This document shows, in pieces, positions 45,071-54,337 of a stretch of DNA of 64,000 nucleotides; within the stretch, counting starts at the first letter, position 1; the number at the start of each line of letters is the position of its first letter. A model generated the notes under the pieces. The model was not told where the DNA came from, searched no databases, and worked only from the letters and a program-made list of their open reading frames with translations. This stretch comes from Alteromonadaceae bacterium. GTDB lineage: Bacteria; Pseudomonadota; Gammaproteobacteria; Enterobacterales; Alteromonadaceae. The position numbers and the translations under genes are program-made. The stretch spans positions 62,001-126,000 of the forward strand of contig JABSOI010000012.1 of assembly GCA_013216015.1 (NCBI GenBank), given 5' to 3'.

Positions 45071-47446
45071 ATGCCAACCTCAAAATCAACTTTAACCTCT
45101 AAAGATAATGCTAAAAGTAATAAAGCTAACCCAGCTGAAGCGAATTCACTGCCAGGCGCCGATTTAGTTCACCAGACCAAAAGCCGCAGATTTTTAAAAT
45201 GGTGTCTGATAACCTCACTAAAGGTAATGTTAATTCTTATAGTGACTTTAGGCATATATTCTATTTACCTTGACGGTAAAGTCAGAAATAAATTTGAGGG
45301 GCAACGTTGGCAAATACCCATTCAGGTATTTGGAAAAATTGAACAATTACAAATAAATTCTCCTGCTAAAATTGCTGGCATCACACAATCACTTATAGCA
45401 AGTGGCTATAAAAAAGTAACAACGGTTACTCAAGCAGGACAATATGCGGCAACGAAAAATAGAGTCATTATTTATCGACGTAAATTTGATTTTGGCTCAG
45501 GTTTAGAACCTGAAGCTAACATTTTAATTGATGTGAAAAATCACAAGATCACTCAACTTTACCTCGATAACATCCCTGTCAAACAAGTAACACTAGAGCC
45601 GATATTAATCGACCGAATAGTACCCGAAAGTAAAGAAGATCGAATACTCGTTTCACTGGAAAATGTGCCGGAACAATTACTTGATGCCTTATTACTGGTG
45701 GAAGATAGGAATTATTATTTTCATGCCGGCATATCCCCATTAAGCATTTTTCGCGCTTTGTATGAAAATTTACGTGCCGGACGTACGGTACAAGGAGGCA
45801 GCACTTTAACTCAACAACTCGTTAAAAACATGTTTTTAACCCGGGATAAAACCCTGTGGCGTAAAGTAAATGAAGCAATTATGGCGCTGATCCTTGAATA
45901 CAGATATAGCAAAGATCAGTTGCTTGAAGCTTACCTTAATGAGGTATATTTGGGGCAACACTACGCCAACGGCATTTATGGTTTTGGTTTAGCCGCTAAA
46001 TTCTATTTTGGTAAAAGTATTGAGCAGTTAAACACTGAACAAATGGCAATGCTGATTGGACAAGTTAAAGGCCCCAGCTACTACGACCCGTGGCGTTATC
46101 CTGAACGTGCGAAAAAAAGACGCGACATCGTTCTGAAATTAATGTTCCAACAACATCTTTTATCTCAAAGTACTTTCGAATACGCCATTGAATCACCGTT
46201 ATCAGTGCGCAAATTTAGACGATTGCAAAAGCAGAATTATCCGGCTTATTTACAAATTGTTAAACAAGAATTAAATCAACATTTATTAGATGTTCAACAG
46301 CAGTCAGGTATACGTGTATTTACCGGGTTTTCCCACTTCAGTCAGCAAAACTTACAACAAACTGTCAGTGATTTATTACCAGGCTTAGAGAAAAAACACC
46401 AGCAATCAGATCTGCAGGCGGCAATGATTGTTACCGATATCAACTCTGGTGAAATTCGTGCATTAGTGGGCGACCGTAAAAGTGGCTATGCCGGTTTCAA
46501 CAGAGCAATAAATGCTCAGAGACCTATAGGTTCTTTAATTAAACCTGCCGTATATTTAGCCGCTTTAGAACGTTATGAACAATTTAACTTAGCCTCAATA
46601 CTTTTAGATAAACCCATTGTGCTTACCAGTGATGCAGGCAAAGAATGGCGTCCAAAAAATTACGACGGGAAATTTCGCCAGCAGGTTAGTTTAAATGACG
46701 GTTTAGTCTATTCATTGAATGTTCCCACTGTTAATTTAGGCATGAAGTTAGGATTAAACAAAGTTATTGATGCCATTCATTTACAAGGCTACACTCAAAA
46801 AATAACCGCCCGCCCTTCATTGCTTCTTGGCGCGATTAACATGTCTCCTTACGAAATTAATCAACTGTATTTGCCTGTTGCCGCCAAAGGCATGTACCGG
46901 AAAAGCCACGCAATCACTAGAATTATGTCAAGCCAATCAGAAGTATTGTGGCAATATAATAAAGAAGCGGAACAAAGATTTTCAACCCAAGCATCCTTCC
47001 TGCTGGATCACGCCCTTAATCAGGTGACAAAAAAAGGCACGGCAAAATCTCTCACCTGGCGATTGAAAAACAAACGCATAGCAGGCAAAACAGGCACAAG
47101 TAATGATTTACGCGATAGCTGGTTTATTGGTTACGATGCTAAGCATTTAGTGACCACCTGGGTTGGCAGAGATGACAATAAAGCAACAAAATTAACTGGC
47201 AGCAGCGGTGCTTTAGTATTGTTTGCTGATTTTATGAAAAAACAAGGCGTAGTAAACAAACCTATTAACACACCGGTTGGAATTGAGTTTGCCCTTTTCG
47301 AATCAAAAAGCGGCCATGCTGTCACCAATAATTGTTCCGATACTGTTGAATATCCGGCAATTAAAGCCGGAATAACAATCAAGGTAGATTGTTTGCAGCA
47401 AGTTGAAAAGGAACTCTCTTGGTTTGAACGTTTGTTTGGTAGTTGA
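45071..47446 (+). CDS. mrcB: Bifunctional penicillin-binding protein 1B
   Basis: A class A PBP that polymerises and crosslinks peptidoglycan. It has 791 residues with one N-terminal membrane helix (about 45-68) after a basic cytoplasmic stretch. A UB2H-like domain covers about 80-170. The GT51 glycosyltransferase shows EDRNYYFHAGISPLS near residue 211 and QGGSTLTQQLVKNMF near residue 240. The transpeptidase has the nucleophile SLIK near residue 488, SLN near residue 547 and KTGTS near residue 671. All catalytic residues are present. It is a single gene, with a REP pair upstream and a very strong hairpin about 150 bp downstream. Confidence 0.94.
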   Translation: MPTSKSTLTSKDNAKSNKANPAEANSLPGADLVHQTKSRRFLKWCLITSLKVMLILIVTLGIYSIYLDGKVRNKFEGQRWQIPIQVFGKIEQLQINSPAKIAGITQSLIASGYKKVTTVTQAGQYAATKNRVIIYRRKFDFGSGLEPEANILIDVKNHKITQLYLDNIPVKQVTLEPILIDRIVPESKEDRILVSLENVPEQLLDALLLVEDRNYYFHAGISPLSIFRALYENLRAGRTVQGGSTLTQQLVKNMFLTRDKTLWRKVNEAIMALILEYRYSKDQLLEAYLNEVYLGQHYANGIYGFGLAAKFYFGKSIEQLNTEQMAMLIGQVKGPSYYDPWRYPERAKKRRDIVLKLMFQQHLLSQSTFEYAIESPLSVRKFRRLQKQNYPAYLQIVKQELNQHLLDVQQQSGIRVFTGFSHFSQQNLQQTVSDLLPGLEKKHQQSDLQAAMIVTDINSGEIRALVGDRKSGYAGFNRAINAQRPIGSLIKPAVYLAALERYEQFNLASILLDKPIVLTSDAGKEWRPKNYDGKFRQQVSLNDGLVYSLNVPTVNLGMKLGLNKVIDAIHLQGYTQKITARPSLLLGAINMSPYEINQLYLPVAAKGMYRKSHAITRIMSSQSEVLWQYNKEAEQRFSTQASFLLDHALNQVTKKGTAKSLTWRLKNKRIAGKTGTSNDLRDSWFIGYDAKHLVTTWVGRDDNKATKLTGSSGALVLFADFMKKQGVVNKPINTPVGIEFALFESKSGHAVTNNCSDTVEYPAIKAGITIKVDCLQQVEKELSWFERLFGS

Positions 47447-47998
47447 TGTTTGTACGAAGAGAAATACCAAAATGAGGCTTTTATACTGTTAATAATGATC
47501 CCATGATCATGACTCTTATCTTTGTTTCACTTACCGTCTTTGTTCCACTTACGATATTTGTTATCAAAAGTTTAACATAACCCTTAGTTGTCCTCGAAAA
47601 AGGAGTAATACCAATTGTACTAATTAATTGGTATTACTCCTTTTTCAATTACATTTTTATATATCTTTAACCGAAAAACCTCCCGATCAAGAGACCCGTC
47701 TCTGGAAAGTAAACTGTTAATAATGCTGGTAATATCAAGTTCGCCTAATTGAATTTGTGGTAAGTAAACTGCGCACTTTGTTTCTGCGAAGAGTTAAAAA
47801 TAAGGACTACTTATACTATATCCGCCTCTTTTCAATAAAAATTTTCTAAGACTATTTTTATCTTTCTTATGTTATATCAATACATTAACCCTTTCGTTCA
47901 AGCACTATAATAAAGTTACATTGAATTAAAATTATATCCTGCACAAATAACAACCACTTCATAAACAAATTTCAGTATAAAAAAAAGAGGAAATAACA
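47447..47998. other. Intergenic region between mrcB and the two-gene module
   Basis: 552 bp, AT-rich, no gene seen. It contains the 20-bp perfect hairpin at 47597-47645. The promoter of the following two genes should be in 47800-47980, but none stands out. The ribosome binding site of the next gene is a good AAGAGGAA. Confidence 0.5.
47597..47645. terminator. Strong bidirectional hairpin terminator
   Basis: AAAAAGGAGTAATACCAATT at 47597-47616 is the exact reverse complement of 47626-47645. The 9-nt loop and flanking A/T runs give terminators on both strands. It lies 150 bp after mrcB. The TAATACCAATT core recurs at several other places and may be a dispersed repeat. Confidence 0.7.
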
Positions 47999-49021
47999 AT
48001 GACAACTCAAGATTCCCCTATTATTGAATATTATTCAATTCATGATATTGATGCCAAAGAAGAAAACTTTTTAAAAATGGATCTTAACCATCACAGCGAT
48101 GATGATTTACTTAAATTTTTGAAAAAGGTTGCTGCGAAAACGAGAACAAGTAGTTCTAAACGCCATGCCTCATTTATATTTAATTCTCCGGTAAAAATTA
48201 GTATTGAAAAAATAATTGCTAATAATAAAAGAAATGCTGAAAGTGAATATGTTGCAAAGATACTACTTGATGCTGAAATAACTTATGCCAGGAAAATGGA
48301 GCGATTACACAAAGACTTGAAAAAAGGTAGTTTGGTAATAACACTCTTTACTATGGGCGTTAGTAAACTCTTAATGCTCTGTAAAATTGATTTTGAAAAA
48401 TTTTTAGAAAAAGATACATTAAAAAGTACGCTCGGCCTACCTGAAGAAAAAGCGCTATTAAAGTCCTGTTTAATTGAGATTCACGGAAATACAATGTCTG
48501 ATACGATTTTACTGGCTGATTCAAACGGGTCTATTGCCAAATATTGGTGGGATGAATTTTTAAAAAGCACATTAACTTTTACTGGTAAAGAAAATACCAA
48601 TAAAGCATTTAAAGCCGTTGAACGGACAATCTCCAGTGTAGGAAATATCTCTCAAGAAGATCACACCGATCTGCGCAATAATTTAATTTCTTATTTTAAA
48701 ACGTCTAAGTCATATAACCATGATGAAATGATCGAACGAGTGATCGGAGATTTTCAACCTCAATCTAAAGAGGTAAATTTAGTTAACTTGAAAGCCAAAT
48801 TGGACAAAATACCAGAAAAAAAGAAATTTGATGGAAATTTCGAGGTTGACCCAAAAGAAGTGAGGGCAAGAGCTAAAAAAGTATATGATTTAGGCAATGA
48901 TATTGAACTTATAACAAGATCTGGCGATGGTAATATATACAGTGCAAAAAAAGGAAAAGATGAATTTGTGCTTATTAGAACAAAAATGAATATAGATTAC
49001 TTTAAAGAATATGAATTATAA
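47999..49021 (+). CDS. NA37/YejK-like nucleoid-associated protein
   Basis: A 340-residue protein I place, by pattern rather than search, in the family of the 37-kDa nucleoid-associated protein YejK (NdpA). The shared order is: a mid-protein strand pair (KKGSLVITLFTMGVSKLLML), KIDFEKFLE, the polar segment with KSCLIEIHG, then IAKYWWDEFLKSTLTF and helices (NKAFKAVERTISSVGNISQED), and a C-terminal domain (EVDPKEVRARAKKVYDLGNDIEL). There is no signal or membrane helix. Known YejK binds nucleoid DNA; its biochemistry is poorly defined. YejK homologs also appear in defence islands, but I cannot show that here. The membrane-protein gene starts 16 nt downstream, so they form an operon. Composition is more AT-rich than the flanking mrcB and hrpB, suggesting acquisition. 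Confidence 0.6.
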   Translation: MTTQDSPIIEYYSIHDIDAKEENFLKMDLNHHSDDDLLKFLKKVAAKTRTSSSKRHASFIFNSPVKISIEKIIANNKRNAESEYVAKILLDAEITYARKMERLHKDLKKGSLVITLFTMGVSKLLMLCKIDFEKFLEKDTLKSTLGLPEEKALLKSCLIEIHGNTMSDTILLADSNGSIAKYWWDEFLKSTLTFTGKENTNKAFKAVERTISSVGNISQEDHTDLRNNLISYFKTSKSYNHDEMIERVIGDFQPQSKEVNLVNLKAKLDKIPEKKKFDGNFEVDPKEVRARAKKVYDLGNDIELITRSGDGNIYSAKKGKDEFVLIRTKMNIDYFKEYEL

Positions 49022-49037
49022 CAATGTCGATTAATTG

Positions 49038-49172
49038 ATGTCAGTTAAAACAAAGCCAATTAAAACCATGTCTATTAAAACCATATCTATTAAAACCATA
49101 TCTATTAAAACTATGTCAATTAAAACTATGTCAATTAAAACTATGTCAATTAAAACTATGTCAATTAAAACG
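49038..49172 (+). repeat. Nine 15-bp coding repeats at the start of the membrane-protein gene
   Basis: Units of 15 bp, consensus ATGTCAATTAAAACT, repeat nine times with a few substitutions. A shorter 14-base relative (ATGTCGATTAATTG) lies just before at 49024. Several units begin with ATG, so internal starts are possible. Copy-number change would be in frame. Confidence 0.92.
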
Positions 49173-50501
49173 GTAATTACTGAGCGAAAGGATGCATTCG
49201 AAGTTGAAATATCATTTTCATCGCCAATTGATATTTCAATTATTGAAGAAGCTATTGATGAATATAACTACTTAATAGCTGATTTTAATTTAACGTATCG
49301 TCTCTTTCAAAATAGATCTTGTATTGAAACCCAAAAAAGCTGGCAAGAACTCAAACCTGATGTAGAAGAGTCCATCAAAGATGATGATGAAAACTTTAGA
49401 ATTCAAATAGAATTGAATAAAAATAGTAAAGACGAATTCGTCATAATTAACCCTAGAGCTTTTATTAATGATTTGCCAAAATCTCCTGAGGAATTAATAA
49501 AGTATTGGAATAATGTATTCATTAGCTATCAAACACTTTATATATTTAATGATGGTTTCAAACGCTATTCGTTAATCCATTCAGAACCTTTAAAAACGAA
49601 AGAACTTTTTAACGATTTGGAGATCAGTAATAGTGTCTCTATTACTCCTGAGCACATTTTTAACTTAAGTCAAAAAGTAAAAGCAATTGAGCAATTACAT
49701 TCACATTTGTTGATTGTATTATCGTATTTCTCTTTGTTATTGTTTTGCTCAAAATATCGGGAAACTCAAGATATTCGATTTATATTTGAAGGATATAATA
49801 GCTGTGTAATTGATAATCCTGACCAAAATAGTTTGGTAACAACATCAGATACTCTGTTTACCATATACCAATGGGTATTTTCCGATTTAAATATTTCATC
49901 TAAATTGGGAATTTTGAGAAACCTAATATCACTTTCTAATGCCAGGGCTCTCGAAGACTGTTTTTCTCACAATCTATTAAAGTCTTTGTTTTCAAACTAT
50001 CAAGTTTATATGAAGGAAAATGTGAAGCAGTACTTTGAAATAAAGAACAAAGTGACTGAATTCATGTTTGACCTTTTGAATAAATCTTTTGATATTTCCG
50101 ACCAGTATAAAGTAGCGTCAAGAAATACAGCATTAGCGGTTCTATCCTACTTTTTTACTGTCGTTGTTATTAAAGCTATTAACAAACAAAAATTGGATGT
50201 GTTGTTTACCCCTGAAATATCATCAATATCTATTGTGTTTATTGTTTCAGCAATAATTTATGTCTGCATGGTTCATTCAGATTTAATTAAAAAAAATAAA
50301 AGTATTAAATCCAGAATATCTGAGCTTAGAGTTAGATATGAGCACGTATTATGTAAAGAAGAGATTGAAGAATTATTTAATAGTGAATCTCTGACAACCT
50401 CCTTAAATGACAACTCATCCACTAAGTATCACGTATATGTTATAGGTGTATTAGTTACACTTTTAAGTTGCGTTATATTGTTTTCAGCATTCAATTTATG
50501 A
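49038..50501 (+). CDS. Membrane protein of unknown function, partner of the NA37-like gene
   Basis: A 487-residue protein not recognised as any family. The ATG at 49038 is used; a TTG precedes it by one codon. The N-terminus is a run of nine 15-bp repeats encoding SIKTM/SIKTI. Residues about 48-330 form a soluble, mostly helical domain rich in Asp, Lys and Asn. Three hydrophobic helices end the protein: about 365-385 (ALAVLSYFFTVVVIKAI), about 395-415 (ISIVFIVSAIIYVCMV) and about 465-485 (YVIGVLVTLLSCVILFSAF), with a basic, charged loop between the second and third. A soluble-domain and membrane-helix layout next to a nucleic-acid-linked gene recalls sensor-effector pairs in phage defence, but that is inference. 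It ends 245 bp before the hrpB stop (convergent). Confidence 0.65.
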   Translation: MSVKTKPIKTMSIKTISIKTISIKTMSIKTMSIKTMSIKTMSIKTVITERKDAFEVEISFSSPIDISIIEEAIDEYNYLIADFNLTYRLFQNRSCIETQKSWQELKPDVEESIKDDDENFRIQIELNKNSKDEFVIINPRAFINDLPKSPEELIKYWNNVFISYQTLYIFNDGFKRYSLIHSEPLKTKELFNDLEISNSVSITPEHIFNLSQKVKAIEQLHSHLLIVLSYFSLLLFCSKYRETQDIRFIFEGYNSCVIDNPDQNSLVTTSDTLFTIYQWVFSDLNISSKLGILRNLISLSNARALEDCFSHNLLKSLFSNYQVYMKENVKQYFEIKNKVTEFMFDLLNKSFDISDQYKVASRNTALAVLSYFFTVVVIKAINKQKLDVLFTPEISSISIVFIVSAIIYVCMVHSDLIKKNKSIKSRISELRVRYEHVLCKEEIEELFNSESLTTSLNDNSSTKYHVYVIGVLVTLLSCVILFSAFNL

Positions 50502-50745
50502 TTGAAATTTTTGTTACCTTGCTGATTTAGTGGTTAGTATTTTGCTGGTATTAAATTATTTTCAGTTGATTCCATATTGACCTGTGGTTTTTAGTGTAAC
50601 TCACACCTTAACAAGATAAGCACATCTAATCAACGTGTTACAACCACCCTTAGCTTCATTACACACATCAGAAATACGCTTAAAAAACATCAGCGTAAAA
50701 ATTCATGTATTGCTTATAGAACGAACCCTCCACCAATCAACTAAA

Positions 50746-53328
50746 CTAATTTTTAATATGCCGTTTAGTTTTGTTAGTCGCTTTTGCATTCACAGGATCA
50801 TCAGGCCAATAGTGCTTAGGATATTGAGATTTCATATCCTTCTGTACTGCTTTATAACTCCCTTTCCAAAATTTAACCAGATCCTGAGTAACCTGTATTG
50901 GCCGTTGTGCTGGTGAAAGTAATTCTAATTTTAGCGGTACTGAGTTATTTGTTGATGAATCTCCAACTGAAGGTGTTACCTTAACCCCGTACAGTTCCTG
51001 CATTGGTAACGAAACTGTCGGGTATTGTTCTTCGGTATAACGAATAGGACAATTTCGCCCGGTAGGACCTATAAAATGTGTTGGTGCCAGTTTTGATAAT
51101 TGCTGTTGCTGTTTATAATCCAACAAAGTTAATAACATTTCTGATAACTTCAGCTTTTGTAATTGGGCCTTGGCTTTTAATTTCCCTACATAGGGATCAA
51201 ACCAAGTTGATAATTGCTGTAATAATGCCTGCTCAGAAGCTTCGGGGAAATTCAAATGCGTTTGATACACATTTAGCCATCGCCATCGCCCTAATAACAT
51301 TTTGTCCTTCTCTTGCCACTGCAATAAATTCAAGCCTTTCAACTGCAATTGCTCTTGCCACATGCTTGCTATTTGCTGCTCGGTTAAACTTGCACTTAAC
51401 GATTTTTCTTCAATAACTATCGCGCCAAGTTTTAACTGTTGCATAGCTATAATCCGATTTTGTTTATCGTCATAAGACGTTATTACTTCACTGTCAGTAC
51501 TGATTATTTGCCAATCAATCAGGTTATTTAAATCAACAGGGGCAGCTAAACGGATCTGCAATTTTTGTTGATACTGACTAATTTGTGCTGCCAGCAAATA
51601 GGGCTGACAGGCTAATGCGTCTTCATCAATAAGGCTGATACCTTTCCCATTGCTTGTCAAAAACTCCCCCACTCTACCACGATATTTTGCAATTCGTTCA
51701 GGGTAGGCTAACGCCAGCAAGGTTCCGGTATGCTCTATTGGTAAGTCGGTTTTTATTGAGATATTAATTTTGCTTGCCAGTCGCTTTGCCTGATCAATAA
51801 TACGTTTATGACTGTGTTGATAACTGTTCTGATGATTGCGCTGATAATTACCTTGGTAATTTTTAGTCGGTGACAACTGCGCCATCAGCTCAATAATTCG
51901 GTGACGCAAGTCACAATCGTATCTTGCCCTTTCATTATGAAAGGTATCTCTTTCTTCTAATAATGCAGTGATCACGCAAGCCAAAGCTGCTAATTTTTTG
52001 GTCCGGCCACGTTGCTCTAATTGCTGCCCAGTAACAATCATGTGAGCAAATCTTGGATGACAACCTAATTTAGCAACTTGTTTTCCATGAGCATTCAAGC
52101 GTCTTTTTTCATCGACAATTGATAACTGTTGTAACTCTTGCCAGGCTAATAGCTCTCTATTTTTTTCAGGAAATTCTAATAAGGGCAAGTCGGCTAACTG
52201 TTTGACTCCCCAACGAGCAGCTTCAATTAACAAGGGTAAAAGGTCTGTTTGCTGAATTTCGCTGATATTAAATTCACGGCGACGATCAAAATCTTCCTGA
52301 GAATATAATCGAATACATTCACCCGGCATTAATCTACCTGCGCGCCCTGCCCGTTGAACCGCCGAAGATTTTGAAATAGCTTGCTGATGTAATCTATTAG
52401 TAAGAGATTGTTGCTGATAAAGCGCGATTTTTTCCAAACCGCAATCAATAACTAAATTAACTCCCTCAATCGTCAAACTGGTTTCAGCTATATTGGTTGC
52501 CAACACTAATTTGTTCATTCCCTCTTTAGCGGGTAATATTGCCTGCTGCTGCTCAGCTAAAGTCAGCTCACCGTATAAAGGGCATAACAGCATATTAGCG
52601 GGTAATTCAGATCTTAAACCTTCAACTAAGTAACGAATATCTGCCACGCCCGGTAAAAAAACTAAAATAGAACTATGTTTCTGATCTGTACGTTGTTGAG
52701 CTGAATGTTTGATAACTTTCAAAGCATGCTCTCGCCAGAATTTTGAAGACGGAGGAGCCTGATAACTCACTTCAACAGGGAAACTACGCCCTTCACTGTG
52801 CAGAGCAATTGAGTCGGGTAACTGCTTTAACAAGCTTTCCACCGCCAGTGTTGCTGACATGATCAATATTTTTAAATCTTCATTCAAATTCTGCTGAACA
52901 TCCCGCGCTAAAGCAAAAGCTAAATCAGCATGCAATGAACGTTCATGAAATTCATCTAACACAATTAAAGCACAGTCAGCCAGTTCAGCGTCATTTTGAA
53001 TTATTTGAGTTAAAATACCCTCAGTGATCACTTCCAACCGGGTAGAAGCTGAAACTTTATTGTCGTTACGTAACCTGTATCCAACAGTTTTACCAACAGG
53101 TTCCCCTAACTGCTTAGCTAAATAGGTGGCTATATTTTTTGCGGCAATACGGCGTGGTTGTAATAAATATATTTTTTTCGATGAAAATTCTTCTACGTCG
53201 AGCAACCATAAAGGCAGACAGGTTGACTTCCCCGCTCCTGGTGGCGCAGAAAGTACGAGAGTGTTGTGGGTGTTTAAAGCAGATAGCAACGAAGATTTTA
53301 TCGCTTCAATAGGTAATATTTTTGACAT
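50746..53328 (-). CDS. hrpB: ATP-dependent helicase HrpB
   Basis: A DEAH-box helicase (860 residues). The Walker A is SAPPGAGKSTCLPLW near residue 30. The DEFHERSLHADL motif near residue 123, SATL near residue 158 and VQRAGRAGRLMPGECIRLY near residue 330 are all present. A helicase-associated C-terminal domain (HA2/OB) and the HrpB-specific tail (STWFDPYVGKLKAKAQLQKL near residue 730) follow. RNA targets in the cell are poorly known. It is divergent from thpR, with 100 bp between the coding regions. Confidence 0.95.
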   Translation of the reverse strand: MSKILPIEAIKSSLLSALNTHNTLVLSAPPGAGKSTCLPLWLLDVEEFSSKKIYLLQPRRIAAKNIATYLAKQLGEPVGKTVGYRLRNDNKVSASTRLEVITEGILTQIIQNDAELADCALIVLDEFHERSLHADLAFALARDVQQNLNEDLKILIMSATLAVESLLKQLPDSIALHSEGRSFPVEVSYQAPPSSKFWREHALKVIKHSAQQRTDQKHSSILVFLPGVADIRYLVEGLRSELPANMLLCPLYGELTLAEQQQAILPAKEGMNKLVLATNIAETSLTIEGVNLVIDCGLEKIALYQQQSLTNRLHQQAISKSSAVQRAGRAGRLMPGECIRLYSQEDFDRRREFNISEIQQTDLLPLLIEAARWGVKQLADLPLLEFPEKNRELLAWQELQQLSIVDEKRRLNAHGKQVAKLGCHPRFAHMIVTGQQLEQRGRTKKLAALACVITALLEERDTFHNERARYDCDLRHRIIELMAQLSPTKNYQGNYQRNHQNSYQHSHKRIIDQAKRLASKINISIKTDLPIEHTGTLLALAYPERIAKYRGRVGEFLTSNGKGISLIDEDALACQPYLLAAQISQYQQKLQIRLAAPVDLNNLIDWQIISTDSEVITSYDDKQNRIIAMQQLKLGAIVIEEKSLSASLTEQQIASMWQEQLQLKGLNLLQWQEKDKMLLGRWRWLNVYQTHLNFPEASEQALLQQLSTWFDPYVGKLKAKAQLQKLKLSEMLLTLLDYKQQQQLSKLAPTHFIGPTGRNCPIRYTEEQYPTVSLPMQELYGVKVTPSVGDSSTNNSVPLKLELLSPAQRPIQVTQDLVKFWKGSYKAVQKDMKSQYPKHYWPDDPVNAKATNKTKRHIKN

Positions 53329-53428
53329 CGAAAAGTTATATTAATAGTGAATTGCTGTGGCTTGGTATCTTATCTCAATAATAAAGATTATTCTTGATCT
53401 ACCCGATAAAAAATATGGTTCTAAATTT

Positions 53429-53980
53429 ATGAATCGATTATTTTTTGCTTTAGATATTATTGATACTGATAAACAAAAATTGGCCAATTGGAGAGAGCAG
53501 CAATTAAATTTACCTTTTAAAGCTGTTCCACAAGCTAACTTTCATGTCACCCTTGCATTTATTGGCGCAGTAACTGACGAACAGAAAAAAATATTAATGA
53601 CCGAAGCGGGTCAAATTTCGCGGCAACTTCATTGTAAAATAAAGCAAAAAGTAAAAACATCGTCATCAAAAACGTTATCATTTGATCATTGTGAATTATT
53701 CAAAAAATCTAAAGTACTTTTTCTTGGTACTAGTTCGTCTCCACAATGGTTGAATTTATTAGCCGAACACCTGGGTGCTTGTGCTAAAAATATGGGATTA
53801 TTTCAGGAAAACCGTCCCTATCAACCTCATATAACAATGTACCGTAAAGCAAGCGGGGAACAACTAAAACATTTGAAAAAGAATATTATTTTTGAAATAA
53901 AAAGTTTTAGCCTTTATCAATCAATTTCGACTGAAACTGGTGTGTGCTATAAGCCCGTAGAAACATGGTTTATTGGCTAA
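53429..53980 (+). CDS. thpR: RNA 2',3'-cyclic phosphodiesterase ThpR
   Basis: A 2H-family phosphoesterase that opens 2',3'-cyclic phosphates or ligates tRNA halves in vitro. The start is placed at 53429 (MNRLFFALDI), the family N-terminus; an upstream ATG at 53357 would add 24 residues. The two catalytic HxTx motifs are FHVTLAF near residue 43 and PHITMYR near residue 133. The hydrophobic and basic residues around them match ThpR. There is no strong Shine-Dalgarno before 53429, so the start is a family-based choice. It is divergent from hrpB. Confidence 0.88.
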   Translation: MNRLFFALDIIDTDKQKLANWREQQLNLPFKAVPQANFHVTLAFIGAVTDEQKKILMTEAGQISRQLHCKIKQKVKTSSSKTLSFDHCELFKKSKVLFLGTSSSPQWLNLLAEHLGACAKNMGLFQENRPYQPHITMYRKASGEQLKHLKKNIIFEIKSFSLYQSISTETGVCYKPVETWFIG

Positions 53981-54016
53981 GTAATGGTTAGCTAAAACGG
54001 TTCAACCTAGTTGTAG

Positions 54017-54120
54017 TAAGGGTTAGCCAACGGCGTAACCCATCACTTTGTTTAACGCAACCATCTAATAACATTACTAAAACAAGTGTTCTAATGGGTT
54101 ACGCCTTCGGCTAACCCATC
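54017..54120. repeat. Inverted pair of REP palindromes
   Basis: One copy at 54017-54043 (GGGTTAGCC-AACGGC-GTAACCC) and another at 54093-54120 (TAATGGGTTACGCC-TTC-GGCTAACCCATC) stand about 50 bp apart in opposite orientation. Together with the pair at 44878 this is a BIME-like arrangement. They lie between the convergent thpR and pepB genes. Confidence 0.85.
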
Positions 54121-54224
54121 CTACGCGTTGAGATCTTGAGGCGACAGATAAATAAATAGAAAAAAACTGGTTACGGATGTAGCAACATTTAACCAGTACA
54201 TAGCCAATACCATTAATAAAACGT

Positions 54225-54267
54225 AAATACACCCAAACCTTTATTTCCTTATGAGGTTGGGTATTTT
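54225..54267. terminator. Imperfect bidirectional hairpin between thpR and pepB
   Basis: AATACACCCAAACCT and AGGTTGGGTATTT form a bulged stem, with TTTTT after it on the plus strand and AT-rich DNA on the minus strand. It may terminate both convergent genes. Efficiency is doubtful because of the bulges. Confidence 0.4.
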
Positions 54268-54337
54268 TAGAGTCTACTTATCTAGAATCTACTTATCTAG
54301 AATGTATTTATTGTAAATAATTGTGTCGCTAAACTAT

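Noticed and set aside
49024-49172. CRISPR-like array
   Set aside because: The 15-bp units have no spacers and are in frame with the following coding sequence, so this is a coding minisatellite.
47999-50501. Kiwa defence system (KwaA membrane protein with KwaB DUF4868)
   Set aside because: The soluble gene matches the order of NA37 features better, and the membrane protein is more than twice the length of KwaA with its helices at the C-terminus.
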